From Pedobacter zeae (GTDB taxonomy: Bacteria; Bacteroidota; Bacteroidia; Sphingobacteriales; Sphingobacteriaceae), in contig NZ_JACIEF010000001.1 in assembly GCF_014196715.1 (NCBI RefSeq), positions 540,872 to 604,871 on the forward strand: a DNA stretch of 64,000 nt, given 5' to 3'. The translations under genes and the position numbers were made by a program. The notes beneath the pieces were generated by a model, which did not search any database, was not told where the DNA came from, and saw only the letters and a program-made list of their open reading frames with translations. Shown here piece by piece: positions 51,141 to 61,195 of the stretch (positions are counted from its first letter, which is position 1; each line of letters begins with the position of its first letter).

Positions 51141-53162
51141 ATGAAAAAAGTACCTTATTTACCCATGCTGGCTTTCTTGGCCATTCTTGGTGCCTGCCAC
51201 AACAAAAAGGAGGCTGAAGAAAGCAATGGAAGTTTTTCCCCGGCAAATCCTTTTTTTAAAGTAAGCGAACTTGCCTTTCATGCCCCAGCTTTTGATAAAA
51301 TTAAAAATGGCGATTTTAAACCGGCCCTTGAAGAAGGCATGAAGCAACAAATGGATGAAATCCGGAAAATTGCTGAACAGGCTGATGCACCTAGTTTTGA
51401 AAATACCATTTTGGCCATCGAAAAAAGCGGACAGCTTCTGAGCCGGACAAGTATGGTTTTTAACCTGCTCACGGGTGCCAATACAAATCCCGAACTGCAA
51501 AAAATTAAAGAAGAAGAAGCACCTAAGTTAACGGCAAATAGCGATGCCATTTATTTAAACACCAAACTTTTTAACCGGGTAGAAAACCTCTATAAACAAA
51601 AAGATCAGCTAAAACTTGATGCCGAATCGCTGCGTTTACTGGAGTATTATTACCAGAAATTTGAACTGGCAGGAGCGAAGTTATCTGATGCCGACAAAGC
51701 CAGGCTTAAAGAGCTGAATAAAGAAGAAGCTACATTGAGCGCAAAGTTTACTGCACAGTTACAGGCAGCAGGTAAAGGCCTTAAAAATACGACCCAACAG
51801 CCCGAACTGCAATCAATGAGCGATCGCGCCAAAAGGGAAGAACTTTTTAAAAAGTCGTGGAACAGGGCAGAAAAAGGCGATGCGAATGATACCCGTAAAA
51901 TAATCTCAAGAATTGCGCAAATCCGTTCTGCCCAGGCTGCATTGCTTGGCTTTAAAAATTATGCCGCTTGGAAACTGCAGAATCAGATGGCCAAAACACC
52001 GGAAGCTGTAGAAGATTTTTTTAAGAAAGTTATTCCACCTGCTACAGCTAAAGCAAAAAGCGAAGCAGCAGATATACAGGCTGTAATCGATCAGCAAAAA
52101 GGGGGCTTTAAACTCGAGCCATGGGACTGGGATTTTTATGCCGAACAGGTTCGTAAAGCAAAATTCGATTTGGATGAAAACGAGGTTAAACCCTATTTTG
52201 AGTTAAATAAGGTGCTTGTTAACGGCGTTTTTTATGCTGCAACGCAGCTTTACGGCATAACTTTTAAAGAGCGTAAAGATTTACCTGTTTACCAGGAAGA
52301 TGTTCGTGTTTTTGATGTGATAGACAAAGATGGGAAACAGCTGGGCCTGTTTTATTGCGATTACTACAAGCGCGATAACAAAGACGGTGGTGCATGGATG
52401 GACAACCTTGTTCCTCAATCTAAGCTGTTCGGCACTATACCGGTAATTTATAATGTCTGCAATTTTGCCAAACCCGAAGCCGGGAAACCTGCATTAATTA
52501 GTTTTGATGATGTGACAACCATGTTCCATGAATTTGGACATGGCTTACATGGATTGTTTGCCAACCAGCAATATCCGAGTTTATCGGGAACGAACGTAGC
52601 CCGTGATTATGTGGAATTTCCTTCCCAGTTTAATGAGCATTGGGCTTCCGATCCAAAAATATTAAAGAATTACGCCCTACATTACCAGACAGGTGCCCAG
52701 ATGCCACAGGCTTTATTGGAAAAGATTAAAAAGGCAAGTTCATTTAATCAAGGCTATATTTTTACTGAGGCTTTGGCAGCAGCCGATCTGGATATGCAAT
52801 GGCATACCATTTCTCCGGGTTTACCCTTGCAGGATGTAGACAAATTTGAAGCAGAAGCTTTAAAGAAAACCCATTTAAACTTATCGTACGTGCCACCACG
52901 TTATCGTTCCAGCTATTTTTTGCATATCTGGAGTAATGGCTATGCCGCTGGTTATTATGCCTACAGCTGGACTTCGATGCTTGAAAATGATGCTTTTTCG
53001 TGGTTCCAGGAGAATGGAGGATTAACCAGGGCAAATGGCCAACGGTTTAGGGATATGATTTTATCTAAGGGAAATACCGAAGATCTTGGTAAGATGTTTT
53101 TTGATTTCAGGGGGCATCATCCTGATATTAAACCCATGCTTAAAAAGCGCGGATTATTATAA
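51141..53162 (+). CDS. M3-family peptidyl-dipeptidase (Dcp-like) lipoprotein
   Basis: 673 residues. MKKVPYLPMLAFLAILGAC is a lipoprotein signal with the lipidated Cys in GAC. The catalytic zinc motif is TTMFHEFGHGLHGLFAN (HExxH), with the third ligand glutamate in the following helix (VEFPSQFNEHWASD), and DYYKRDNKDGGAWMDNLVPQ upstream. Dcp removes C-terminal dipeptides from peptides. It is predicted to be anchored in the periplasm or outer membrane. Monocistronic. Confidence 0.95.
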   Translation: MKKVPYLPMLAFLAILGACHNKKEAEESNGSFSPANPFFKVSELAFHAPAFDKIKNGDFKPALEEGMKQQMDEIRKIAEQADAPSFENTILAIEKSGQLLSRTSMVFNLLTGANTNPELQKIKEEEAPKLTANSDAIYLNTKLFNRVENLYKQKDQLKLDAESLRLLEYYYQKFELAGAKLSDADKARLKELNKEEATLSAKFTAQLQAAGKGLKNTTQQPELQSMSDRAKREELFKKSWNRAEKGDANDTRKIISRIAQIRSAQAALLGFKNYAAWKLQNQMAKTPEAVEDFFKKVIPPATAKAKSEAADIQAVIDQQKGGFKLEPWDWDFYAEQVRKAKFDLDENEVKPYFELNKVLVNGVFYAATQLYGITFKERKDLPVYQEDVRVFDVIDKDGKQLGLFYCDYYKRDNKDGGAWMDNLVPQSKLFGTIPVIYNVCNFAKPEAGKPALISFDDVTTMFHEFGHGLHGLFANQQYPSLSGTNVARDYVEFPSQFNEHWASDPKILKNYALHYQTGAQMPQALLEKIKKASSFNQGYIFTEALAAADLDMQWHTISPGLPLQDVDKFEAEALKKTHLNLSYVPPRYRSSYFLHIWSNGYAAGYYAYSWTSMLENDAFSWFQENGGLTRANGQRFRDMILSKGNTEDLGKMFFDFRGHHPDIKPMLKKRGLL

Positions 53163-53244
53163 ACAGAGCAGTATAGAGTACAAAGGGCAGTTAACAATTG
53201 GCCTTTGTACTATAATACCTGATTCACGTTCTGAAATTATGGCT

Positions 53245-53742
53245 TTAAATCCCATCTCTACCGATAAACCGTTCTTTACCCAGGAGAAACTGGATAGCCT
53301 TCTTTATATTCCGGTCTACCGATTCTTCGGTTTTAAGATTAGCAATGTAGCGTATAATTTCCTTTTGCAAATAAGGGGCAAGACCATCAAATACATCCTT
53401 GGCTTGTTTATTTTCTGCTAGTGCCTGTACAAATTTAGGATTTGCACTTATTGTTCGTTCTTCAGTATCAAATTCAATTTCGAAAGTTGCAGTATCGCCA
53501 ACATCTTTTCCTGCCGCTTTTCGCATAGGTGTGTTCAGATATAAACGCCAGGCACCGGCATATTTAACCAAGGTTTGTTTAAACGCGTAACCGTCTATTT
53601 TCATGCTGACCGGAAGTTGTCCCCTGTCTCTTCCGGATTGATGGAAAACAGCGTTCAGCACATCCTCTGGTATAAATACAAAAGGATTAATACCTATAAT
53701 TTTAATCTCGGCCTTAAAAGCTTCCGGTTTTTTGATATCCAT
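53245..53742 (-). CDS. DUF1905/YdeI-type protein
   Basis: 165 residues. The first ~90 residues (EIKIIGINPFVFIPEDVLNA, then RGQLPVSMKIDGYAFKQTLV, GAWRLYLNTPMRKAAGKDVG) match DUF1905, and the C-terminal helical part (NPKFVQALAENKQAKDVFDG then YLQKEIIRYIANLKTEESVD) resembles the YdeI/OmpD-associated domain. Such proteins are linked to stress or bacteriocin protection in some bacteria; the role here is unknown. Confidence 0.78.
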   Translation of the reverse strand: MDIKKPEAFKAEIKIIGINPFVFIPEDVLNAVFHQSGRDRGQLPVSMKIDGYAFKQTLVKYAGAWRLYLNTPMRKAAGKDVGDTATFEIEFDTEERTISANPKFVQALAENKQAKDVFDGLAPYLQKEIIRYIANLKTEESVDRNIKKAIQFLLGKERFIGRDGI

Positions 53743-53896
53743 TCATTAAAGATATTGCCTTTGATCAAAACTCCATAATTTTTGAGCAATAAATCAAACG
53801 CTATAATTAGCTGTTGCCCCTCCATTCAGGGCCTTTTGCCAGAAAGTTAAAACCAAATTCAATTTTCCTTTGTAGTTGATATAAACATATTATATC

Positions 53897-54451
53897 ATGG
53901 CAACATCACAAGAAGGAAGTACGAACAATACTCAGGAAGAAAATAACATTAAAGATCTGGGTGGCAAAGCAGCCATCGAAAAACTTAAAGAATTGGCGGA
54001 AAAAGCGGAAAGTTGTTTTTTTTGCACGAATATTAAAACCGGAGTTCCATTATCAGTACGGCCAATGGCTATTCAGCAGGTTGATGATGAAGGCAATATT
54101 TGGTTTATGAGCATGAAAGACAGCCATAAAAATGATGAAATTTCTGCCGATCCCTTTACACATTTGCTATTTCAGGCAGGTGCGCATTCAGGTTTTGTAA
54201 ACATTTATGGTATTTCGGAAATCAGCAGGGATCAAAATAAGATCGACGAACTTTGGAGTCCGTTTATTAAAACCTGGTTTCAGGGAGGGAAAGACGACCC
54301 AAACCTCACACTGATTAAAGTGATCCCATCTGAAGGGTATTACTGGGATACCAAACACGGTACCGCTGTTGCATTTTTAAAAATGGCGGCATCCGTAATT
54401 ACCGGGAAAACCATGGATGATTCTGTAGAAGGAGCTTTAAACGTTGATTAG
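53897..54451 (+). CDS. Pyridoxamine 5'-phosphate oxidase-family (general stress protein 26-like) flavin-binding protein
   Basis: 184 residues. KAESCFFCTNIKTGVPLSVR, MAIQQVDDEGNIWFMSMKDS, THLLFQAGAHSGFVNIYGIS, WSPFIKTWFQGGKDDPNLTL and PSEGYYWDTKHGTAVAFLKM follow the split-barrel FMN/PNPOx family seen in general stress proteins. It probably binds FMN and is induced by stress. Followed by a 10-bp palindrome (CGGTTAACCG, 54471-54480). Confidence 0.88.
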   Translation: MATSQEGSTNNTQEENNIKDLGGKAAIEKLKELAEKAESCFFCTNIKTGVPLSVRPMAIQQVDDEGNIWFMSMKDSHKNDEISADPFTHLLFQAGAHSGFVNIYGISEISRDQNKIDELWSPFIKTWFQGGKDDPNLTLIKVIPSEGYYWDTKHGTAVAFLKMAASVITGKTMDDSVEGALNVD

Positions 54452-54545
54452 TTGGCTCAAGTGTTTAAATCGGTTAACCGTTTAAAGCGGTTAACTGGTT
54501 AATCGTTAAATTAACTGCAAACTGAAAATTGATACTGACAATTGA

Positions 54546-54758
54546 CTACTTGTCTCCTAAATAATCGAATCCTTCAAATTCTTCTCTTTGTGCCCTTTTG
54601 CTTAAGATATCATCTTCTTCGGTTTCTTTTCTGGAGAAAAATAAAGCTTCTGCCTGGATTCTTTTGATCAACTGGCGTACTAGGGTTAAATCGAAGGCAT
54701 CCTTGCTTAATTTGATGCAGTATTCTCTTTCGTTGATTTCTAAACTTGACGTATTCAT
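54546..54758 (-). CDS. Small hypothetical protein
   Basis: 70 residues, charged and mostly helical: YCIKLSKDAFDLTLVRQLIK, then RIQAEALFFSRKETEEDDIL and QREEFEGFDYLGDK. No family recognised with confidence; the shape resembles small antitoxin- or DNA-associated proteins, but no toxin gene is adjacent. It follows the lysS terminator on the same strand and so has its own promoter or is expressed by read-through. Confidence 0.6.
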   Translation of the reverse strand: MNTSSLEINEREYCIKLSKDAFDLTLVRQLIKRIQAEALFFSRKETEEDDILSKRAQREEFEGFDYLGDK

Positions 54759-54794
54759 AGTGTATTATTTAACTGTCGGTGAGTGTAAATATAG

Positions 54795-54829
54795 AAAAGG
54801 CCTGCTAAACAATTGTTAGCAAGCCTTTT
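54795..54829 (-). terminator. Terminator of lysS
   Basis: AAAAGGCCTGCTAA (54795-54808) and TTAGCAAGCCTTTT (54816-54829) form a 14-bp stem with one mismatch and a 7-nt loop; on the minus strand it is followed by TTTTC after lysS. Confidence 0.82.
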
Positions 54830-54884
54830 AAGTTTTTGTTATGTTTATGTTAACACCAAAATGGTGTTTTATACGTTCAACTTT

Positions 54885-56594
54885 CTATTTCTGTGATAAA
54901 AACAGGCCATCGTCAGTTTTAGCTACTTTTAAAATACCCTTACCAGTTAACGATTTCAGTGTGGTATCCCATTTTTTATTGCTCCAGTCGGCCAATTTGG
55001 CTTTTACGTCTGCTAAAAGATAGTGCTCATCTTCAGCAACCAGCGAATATAGTTCGGTTTCTTCTGGTGTTAATTCTATTCTCTTTTTCTCCGGGCGCAT
55101 CTGCGGGAAGAATAAAACCTCTTGAATGGTACTTTGATTGGTCATCAACATTACCAAACGGTCAATACCGATACCTAAACCAGAAGTAGGGGGCATACCA
55201 TATTCCAAAGCACGCACAAAATCCTCATCCATGGCCATTGCTTCGTCATCACCGCGTGCTGCCAGCTTCAATTGATCCTCTAAACGTTCTTTCTGATCAA
55301 TCGGATCATTTAATTCTGAATACGCATTGGCGATTTCCTTTCCATTAACAAATAACTCAAAACGTTCCACTAAACCTTCTGCATTGCGGTGTTTTTTAGC
55401 CAATGGGGTCATTTCAATTGGATAATCGGTAATGTATGTTGGCTGGATTAAATTGGCCTCTACCTTCGCTCCGAAAATCTCGTCAATTAGTTTGCCACGG
55501 CCCATGGTCGAGTCGATTTCAATGCCTAAATCTTTGCAGGTTTGGGCAATTTCATCTTCGGTCATGGTCGAAACATCAATGCCTGTATATTTTTGGATCG
55601 ATTCGTACATGGTCAGTTTCTCGTAAGGCCCTTCGAAATTAATTTCGTTATTGCCTACTTTTACTATGGCTGAGCCGGTTGTGGCAACAGCCACTTTCTC
55701 CAGGCATTCTTCTACCATAGCCATCATCCAGATATAATCTTTATAGGCTACGTAGATTTCCATTGAAGTAAACTCAGGGTTGTGCGTACGGTCCATCCCT
55801 TCATTACGGAACATTTTACCGAACTCATAAACACCGTCGAAACCGGCAACGATTAACCTTTTCAGGTAAAGCTCGTTGGCAATACGGAGGTAAAGCGGCA
55901 TATCAAGGGTGTTGTGGTGCGTAGCAAACGGACGTGCGGCAGCGCCACCATGAATAGGCTGCAGGATAGGGGTTTCTACCTCCATCCAGCCCTGGTTATC
56001 AAAATAACTGCGCATGGTATTGATCACCTTGCTGCGTTTGATGAAAATCTGCTTATAATCAGGGTTTACTGTTAAATCTACGTAACGCATGCGGTAGCGT
56101 AGCTCTGGGTTGGTAAAACCATCATAAACGTTTCCTTCATCATCACGTTTAACAATCGGCAGCGGACGTAATGATTTAGCTAAAACTTTAAATTCAGTAA
56201 CGTGAATAGATATTTCGCCGGTTTGCGTAGTAAAAACATAACCTTTTACACCAATAAAATCGCCGATGTCTAATAGCTTCTTAAATACCGTATTGTAAAG
56301 GGTTTTATCATCACCAGGACAAAGTTCGTCTCTTTTTAAATAAATCTGGATACGACCGGTTGAATCCTGTAATTCAGCAAAAGATGCGGCACCCATTATA
56401 TTGCGTCCCATTATACGGCCGGCTAAACTAACGGTCTTATAAGCGGTTTTATCTTTTTCGTAATTGGCTAAAATATCTGCAGCAGTTACGTTAATTTCGT
56501 AAGCTTCTGCTGGGTAAGGCTCAATGCCCAATTGGCGTAATTGTTTTAACGACTCACGTCGTAATTGCTCTTGTTCTGATAATCCTATACTCAT
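54885..56594 (-). CDS. lysS: Lysyl-tRNA synthetase, class II
   Basis: 569 residues from the ATG at 56594; a longer reading from a TTG at 56612 is rejected because that TTG lies in the -7 box. The N-terminal anticodon-binding OB domain has [20 protein letters not shown]. Class II motifs: motif 1 around [20 protein letters not shown], motif 2 [20 protein letters not shown], and motif 3 [13 protein letters not shown]. The C-terminus carries about 70 extra residues ([20 protein letters not shown] then [20 protein letters not shown]), seen in Bacteroidota LysS. Ends at the terminator at 54795. Confidence 0.96.
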   Translation of the reverse strand: MSIGLSEQEQLRRESLKQLRQLGIEPYPAEAYEINVTAADILANYEKDKTAYKTVSLAGRIMGRNIMGAASFAELQDSTGRIQIYLKRDELCPGDDKTLYNTVFKKLLDIGDFIGVKGYVFTTQTGEISIHVTEFKVLAKSLRPLPIVKRDDEGNVYDGFTNPELRYRMRYVDLTVNPDYKQIFIKRSKVINTMRSYFDNQGWMEVETPILQPIHGGAAARPFATHHNTLDMPLYLRIANELYLKRLIVAGFDGVYEFGKMFRNEGMDRTHNPEFTSMEIYVAYKDYIWMMAMVEECLEKVAVATTGSAIVKVGNNEINFEGPYEKLTMYESIQKYTGIDVSTMTEDEIAQTCKDLGIEIDSTMGRGKLIDEIFGAKVEANLIQPTYITDYPIEMTPLAKKHRNAEGLVERFELFVNGKEIANAYSELNDPIDQKERLEDQLKLAARGDDEAMAMDEDFVRALEYGMPPTSGLGIGIDRLVMLMTNQSTIQEVLFFPQMRPEKKRIELTPEETELYSLVAEDEHYLLADVKAKLADWSNKKWDTTLKSLTGKGILKVAKTDDGLFLSQK

Positions 56595-56609
56595 TTCGGG
56601 TATTTTTTG

Positions 56610-56617
56610 CAAAAGTA
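56610..56617 (-). promoter_or_regulatory. -7 box TACTTTTG of lysS
   Basis: TACTTTTG (minus strand) lies 15 nt before the chosen ATG at 56594 and includes the TTG of the longer frame, deciding the start. Confidence 0.6.
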
Positions 56618-56625
56618 AGAATTTA

Positions 56626-56665
56626 CTTCGTCATTGTGAGGAACGAAGTAGTCATAATATCATAG
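56626..56665. repeat. GTCATTGTGAGGAACGAAG-type short repeat
   Basis: CTTCGTCATTGTGAGGAACG and AAGTAGTCATAAT match the widely scattered GTCATTG-GAGGAACGAAG repeat of many bacteria; CTTCGTCATT and the inverse AACGAAG can pair. It sits upstream of the lysS -7 box. Confidence 0.5.
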
Positions 56666-56695
56666 AAATTGATTTTTTCGAAAGCCGGGTTTCGA

Positions 56696-58612
56696 TTATG
56701 ATTCAGCTTCTACACCTTCCTCATACATTTCGTTAATGGCCTCTGCATATTTCTTTTCTACAATACGGCGTTTAACCTTCATGGTTGGCGTGATTTCACC
56801 TTCATCGATATTGAAAGGGTTGCGTTTGATCTTAAAGTTCCTGATACGTTCAAATTTAGCCAGTTCGGTTGATATCTTTTTGATGTCCTGCTCCATCCAA
56901 CTGATAATTTCAGGATTACGGATAAAAGGATCGGCTTCTTCAAAAAACGATGGTTTCAGCTTAAACGTTTCTTCCAAAGTTTCCCTGTTCGGGATAATGA
57001 TGGCTGTAATAAATTCACGTTTATCGCCAATCAGGAACAATTGATCAATCTTCGGACTTTTCAGATAAATATTTTCTACAGGAGTAGGATATACGTTTTT
57101 GCCATAAGCATTAACAATCATGTTTTTCAAGCGATCGGTAATCTGCAGGTTTCCTTTATAAAAGCGGCCGATATCTCCCGTGTGGAACCACCCATCTTTG
57201 TCGATCGCTTCAGCAGTTTCAGCAGGTTTGTTAAAATAACCTTTCATTACACAGTGTCCGCGCACAATTACTTCCCCTTCGGCACATTCAAAATCTTCTT
57301 CAAAAGTATTATGCGTTTGTATGCTCAGCATTTCTTTGCTTTCTACATCCTGTATACCCACTTCTATGCCTGGAATAACACGTCCTACAGTACCATAAAC
57401 CTGCCGGTGGTATTCTGTTACCGACATTACGGGTGAGGTTTCTGTTAAACCGAATCCTTCCAGGATTTTAATGCCCAGGTCGCCAAAAAACTCCCCCACA
57501 TTTTTAGGTAAGGCAGCTCCGCCTGAAATCATGAATTTTAATCTTCCCCCGGTTTTTTCTTTAATTTTGCTGAATACCAGTTTCTCGGCAATTCCTTTCT
57601 TTGCCGATAAGATTAAACCCGGTTTTTCACCTGCTTCTTTAGCTACCCGGTATTTATTACCGGTTTCTAAGGCCCAGGTAAATATCCTCGCTTTGGTACC
57701 GCCTCCCGCAGTTCCTCCTTTTATTGCTTTATCGTGTATTCGTTCCAATAAACGGGGAACGCAGCTCATCACCGTTGGACGCACTTCGCCCATATTTTTC
57801 GCCAATAACTCTAAACTTTGTGCAAATGCAATTTTACAGCCCTGTGCGCAGCAAACATGATAGGTAGCCGTGCGTTCGAATACGTGCGATAATGGTAAAA
57901 ACGAAAGAAAAGTTTCGGTCTGGTCGATCACCGGGATCTGTTGCAGGCAAACCTCTACATTTTTAACAAAATTATGATGGGTAAGCATTACGCCTTTGGG
58001 TGTTCCGGTAGTGCCTGAAGTATAAATTAATGAAGAAACATCCTGTGGTGATACCAGGCTTCTGCATTGGTCAATTTCGGCTCTCTCTGCAGCCGTAACC
58101 TGATGTTTAAGGGCAAGAATATCCGAAAAAGCAATTATTTCTACGTTAACATCTGCCGGAATGGCAACTTTTTCAAAATCCTTAAATGCCGGGATGATGT
58201 ATTTTAATTCCTTGCAGTTGGGAGCAACTTTTAAAACTTTACGGTATAGAAAATTATTCCCGATAAGAATGGATTTTATGCCAGAATCGTTGATGATATA
58301 AGCCACTTCCTGTTCAGAGAGGGTAGGATAAATAGAGACATTGATGGCACCAATCTGCTGAATGCCCTGATCATAATAGACATATTCAGGTGAATTTTCG
58401 ATCATTAAGCCCAAACGGTCGCCCTTTTTGATTCCCTTTTCTAAAAAGAATGCCGACACGGCATCTGCTCTCTTCAGGGTATCTTCGTAAGAAATTTCTG
58501 CCCATTCTGCACCTTGTTTGTGGATCAGGAAAGTTTCTCCGGGTTTATGTATATTCTTTACAACATTCCTTAATAGGGTAGGAACAGTTGAAAATTCGTT
58601 AATTAGTGGCAT
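56696..58612 (-). CDS. Long-chain fatty-acid-CoA ligase (AMP-forming)
   Basis: 638 residues from the ATG at 58612 (a TTG 33 bp upstream extends the frame but is not a convincing start). Motifs of AMP-forming synthetases: SLIYTSGTTGTPKGVMLTHH (P-loop), LPLSHVFERTATYHV, MISGGAALPKNVGEFFGDLG, GFGLTETSPVMSVTEYH, GWFHTGDIGRFYKGNLQITD and the last Lys region NAYGKNVYPTPVENIYLKSP. It activates fatty acids to acyl-CoA. It is the shape of FadD15-like long-chain ligases. Convergent spacing: its stop faces the lysS promoter at about 100 bp. Confidence 0.95.
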   Translation of the reverse strand: MPLINEFSTVPTLLRNVVKNIHKPGETFLIHKQGAEWAEISYEDTLKRADAVSAFFLEKGIKKGDRLGLMIENSPEYVYYDQGIQQIGAINVSIYPTLSEQEVAYIINDSGIKSILIGNNFLYRKVLKVAPNCKELKYIIPAFKDFEKVAIPADVNVEIIAFSDILALKHQVTAAERAEIDQCRSLVSPQDVSSLIYTSGTTGTPKGVMLTHHNFVKNVEVCLQQIPVIDQTETFLSFLPLSHVFERTATYHVCCAQGCKIAFAQSLELLAKNMGEVRPTVMSCVPRLLERIHDKAIKGGTAGGGTKARIFTWALETGNKYRVAKEAGEKPGLILSAKKGIAEKLVFSKIKEKTGGRLKFMISGGAALPKNVGEFFGDLGIKILEGFGLTETSPVMSVTEYHRQVYGTVGRVIPGIEVGIQDVESKEMLSIQTHNTFEEDFECAEGEVIVRGHCVMKGYFNKPAETAEAIDKDGWFHTGDIGRFYKGNLQITDRLKNMIVNAYGKNVYPTPVENIYLKSPKIDQLFLIGDKREFITAIIIPNRETLEETFKLKPSFFEEADPFIRNPEIISWMEQDIKKISTELAKFERIRNFKIKRNPFNIDEGEITPTMKVKRRIVEKKYAEAINEMYEEGVEAES

Positions 58613-58735
58613 GCTCGTAATTGGTTCGCTGATTATAATTAACAATTATAACGCTTTTTGGTTTAAAAATACAAATTGGCTTAAGGGTTTCGTTGTTCAG
58701 GTAGGTTTAATACTGTTTTGGTTTCACTTCGATAT

Positions 58736-58821
58736 CGTCATTTCGAGCGGAGTGAAACGAAGTCGAGAAATCTGTCTCAAGATAGATCTCTCCGCTCCAC
58801 TGCGTTTCGGTCGAGATGACG
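58736..58821. repeat. GTCATTTCGA-type long palindromic repeat, copy 4 (full)
   Basis: CGTCATTTCGAGCGGAGTGA at one end and CGGTCGAGATGACG at the other, with GTCGAGAAATCT and AGATCTCTCCGC inside. It folds end to end into a long imperfect hairpin and is closest to the copy at 48131. Confidence 0.82.
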
Positions 58822-58875
58822 ACGCTTCATCTAAATCTTCGTGAAAAACGCAGAAAAACAAACCTCCAGAAACAC

Positions 58876-58905
58876 AAAAAAGGTTCCATGAAATGAAACC
58901 TTTTT
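58876..58905 (-). terminator. Terminator of the isc operon
   Basis: On the minus strand AAAAAGGTTTCAT and ATGGAACCTTTTT pair (13 bp with one mismatch) around a 3-nt loop, followed by T-rich DNA. It lies 20 bp after the iscA stop. Confidence 0.85.
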
Positions 58906-58926
58906 ATAAAAATTAGTTCGACTCGA

Positions 58927-59253
58927 TTAAACTGAGAAACTTTCGCCGCAACCGCAGGTACGACTGGCGTTAGGGTTTACAAAGTTAAAACCTTTTCCGT
59001 TTAAACCGTCGGTGAAATCTAATTCAGTGCCGGCCAGATACAGGAATGATTTCATATCCAAAGCGATTTTGATCCCTTTATCTTCAAAAAACTGATCACC
59101 CTTTTGCTCTTCGTTATCAAAATCCAAATTGTATGATAAACCCGAACAACCACCACCTTTTACGGAAACGCGTAAAAAATAGTCAGAACCCATTTCCGAA
59201 TCCTGCATTAAGTGAGCTATTTTTTCTTTTGCTTTATCTGTTATCGTAATCAT
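58927..59253 (-). CDS. Iron-sulphur cluster assembly accessory protein (A-type, IscA-like)
   Basis: 108 residues. Conserved cysteines in VSVKGGGCSGLSYNLDFDNE (one) and SRTCGCGESFSV (CxC): the three-Cys A-type pattern. It delivers Fe-S clusters or iron to targets. It is last of the iscS-iscU-iscA order, 80 bp after iscU. Confidence 0.94.
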   Translation of the reverse strand: MITITDKAKEKIAHLMQDSEMGSDYFLRVSVKGGGCSGLSYNLDFDNEEQKGDQFFEDKGIKIALDMKSFLYLAGTELDFTDGLNGKGFNFVNPNASRTCGCGESFSV

Positions 59254-59333
59254 AGTATCAGGATTTGAATATCGAGTATCAAGATAAAAATCGAATCGTT
59301 GTCTCGATACTTGATACTAAATGCTTATTATTA

Positions 59334-59747
59334 TTAGTGGTGCGATTTTTCCAGTGCAATAGCTTCTAAGCCATTTTTAACACGGTAATCATTAATCGCA
59401 GATTTAATTGCATCTTCAGCCAATACAGAACAGTGGATTTTAACCGGAGGTAAAGCCAGTTCTTCTACAATATCCATGTTATCGATGGCCAAAGCCTCGT
59501 CAATTGTTTTTCCTTTTAACCATTCTGTAGCCAAAGAAGAAGAAGCAATAGCCGAACCGCAACCAAATGTTTTAAATTTAGCATCGGTAATTACGTTGTC
59601 TTCTCCAACCTCAATCTGTAAACGCATTACGTCGCCGCACTCAGGTGCACCAACTAAGCCTGTACCCACAAATTTGCTGTCTTTATTTAAAGTACCTACG
59701 TTACGTGGGTTATTGTAATGATCAATTACTTTTTCTGAATATGCCAT
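59334..59747 (-). CDS. iscU: Fe-S cluster scaffold protein IscU
   Basis: 137 residues. AYSEKVIDHYNNPRNVGTLN is the usual start; the three cluster-binding cysteines are in GLVGAPECGDVMRLQIEV, FKTFGCGSAIASSSLATEWL and PPVKIHCSVLAEDA, with the Asp after the first Cys (ECGD). It assembles [2Fe-2S] clusters on sulphur from IscS. The middle gene of the operon, 119 bp after iscS. Confidence 0.97.
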   Translation of the reverse strand: MAYSEKVIDHYNNPRNVGTLNKDSKFVGTGLVGAPECGDVMRLQIEVGEDNVITDAKFKTFGCGSAIASSSLATEWLKGKTIDEALAIDNMDIVEELALPPVKIHCSVLAEDAIKSAINDYRVKNGLEAIALEKSHH

Positions 59748-59866
59748 GATTTTATTTCTTAAGCCTCCTTTCGGAGATAATTTTATTTATTAATTATCAG
59801 TTTGGCGATTTGCCCAAGGTTTTTGGGATTAACCTTCTACCTTAAGCCTCCAGCCTTTTATCTTTC

Positions 59867-61078
59867 TTAGTGTTCAGCCCACTCAATTTTGCTCAGGTCG
59901 ATTCCTTCTTTAAACATTTCCCAAAGTGGAGAAAGTTCTCTTAAGTGGTTAACTGCTTTTTTTGTCACTTCGATTGCCTGATCGATCTCTGCTTCTGTAG
60001 TAAATCTTCCCAAACCATAACGGATAGAAGAATGTGCTAAATCATCCGATAAGCCTAAACTTTTTAATACATACGATGGCTCTAATGAAGCAGATGTACA
60101 GGCAGAACCTGATGAAACTGCCAAATCGCTCATTGCCATCATTAAACCTTCACCCTCAACATATTTGAAAGAGATATTGGCTACATGCGGTAAACGGTGT
60201 TGTGTATTACCATTTACATAACTCTCTTCCATTTCACTCAGGCTGGATTCTAATTTATCGCGTAAAGCAGCTAAACGGATCGATTCGCTTTCCATTTCTA
60301 AACGGCACAACTCGCAGGCTTTACCTAAACCAACAATACCAGGAACATTTAAAGTACCCGAACGCATACCACGTTCATGGCCACCGCCATCCATTTGTGC
60401 AGTAACTTTAACCCTTGGGTTTTTACGGCGTACATAAAGTGCGCCAACGCCTTTCGGGCCATACATTTTATGCGCCGAAAAAGCCATTAAATCGATACCG
60501 TCTGCATTTACATCAACAGGAATTTTTCCAACTGCCTGTGTAGCATCGGTCATAAATAAAGCACCATGTTTATGGGCAATGGCTGCAATTTCTTTAACCG
60601 GTTGTATTACGCCGATTTCGTTATTGCCATACATAATGGAAACCAAAATGGTTTCAGGGGTCATGGCAGCTTCCAATTCAGCTAAATCAATTAAACCATC
60701 TTCTTTAACGCCTAAATACGTTACACGTGCACCATTTTTCTCTAAATGTTTGCAAGTATCTAAAACGGCTTTATGTTCAGTAACCGCAGTAATGATGTGG
60801 TTACCTTTATCTTTGTACATTTCAAATACACCCTTAATAGCCAGGTTATCGGCTTCGGTTGCACCTGATGTAAAAATAATTTCTTTTTCAGTACAGCCGA
60901 TCAATTTGGCTACCTGCTCGCGTGCATAATCTACACCTTCTTCGGCCACCCATCCAAAGGCATGGTTACGGCTTGCGGCGTTTCCAAATTTTTCAGTAAA
61001 GTAAGGTAGCATTGCTTCCAGCACACGTGGATCTAACGGTGTTGTAGCATTATTATCTAAATATATCGGCTGTTTCAT
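59867..61078 (-). CDS. iscS: Cysteine desulphurase IscS
   Basis: 403 residues. PLP enzyme: [74 protein letters not shown]-lysine in [20 protein letters not shown] and the mobile active-site Cys in [17 protein letters not shown]. It supplies sulphur for Fe-S clusters and tRNA thiolation. It leads the isc operon; no IscR, HscAB or ferredoxin genes follow. Confidence 0.97.
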   Translation of the reverse strand: MKQPIYLDNNATTPLDPRVLEAMLPYFTEKFGNAASRNHAFGWVAEEGVDYAREQVAKLIGCTEKEIIFTSGATEADNLAIKGVFEMYKDKGNHIITAVTEHKAVLDTCKHLEKNGARVTYLGVKEDGLIDLAELEAAMTPETILVSIMYGNNEIGVIQPVKEIAAIAHKHGALFMTDATQAVGKIPVDVNADGIDLMAFSAHKMYGPKGVGALYVRRKNPRVKVTAQMDGGGHERGMRSGTLNVPGIVGLGKACELCRLEMESESIRLAALRDKLESSLSEMEESYVNGNTQHRLPHVANISFKYVEGEGLMMAMSDLAVSSGSACTSASLEPSYVLKSLGLSDDLAHSSIRYGLGRFTTEAEIDQAIEVTKKAVNHLRELSPLWEMFKEGIDLSKIEWAEH

Positions 61079-61100
61079 CTCTATTCTGTTAATTATAACA

Positions 61101-61108
61101 CAAAGATA
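61101..61108 (-). promoter_or_regulatory. -7 box TATCTTTG of the isc operon
   Basis: TATCTTTG on the minus strand, 22 nt before the iscS ATG. A TTG lies 17 nt upstream, slightly closer than the usual ~19-20 nt. Confidence 0.5.
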
Positions 61109-61195
61109 CGAAAAAACTTATTTAACAATTATAAATAATAGCTATGAGCTTATAGATAAAAGCCGCATTTTTACATTCACATAACCTTCTAATCT

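Noticed and set aside
53086..53421. 111-codon plus-strand frame overlapping the end of the M3 peptidase
   Set aside because: It lies in another frame of the peptidase and antisense to the DUF1905 gene, with no independent signals.
54464..54486. TTTAAATCGGTTAACCGTTTAAA palindrome-like run after the PNPOx-family gene
   Set aside because: Only the central 10 bp is a perfect palindrome and nearby GGTTAAC words repeat, so it is probably simple-sequence drift rather than an operator.
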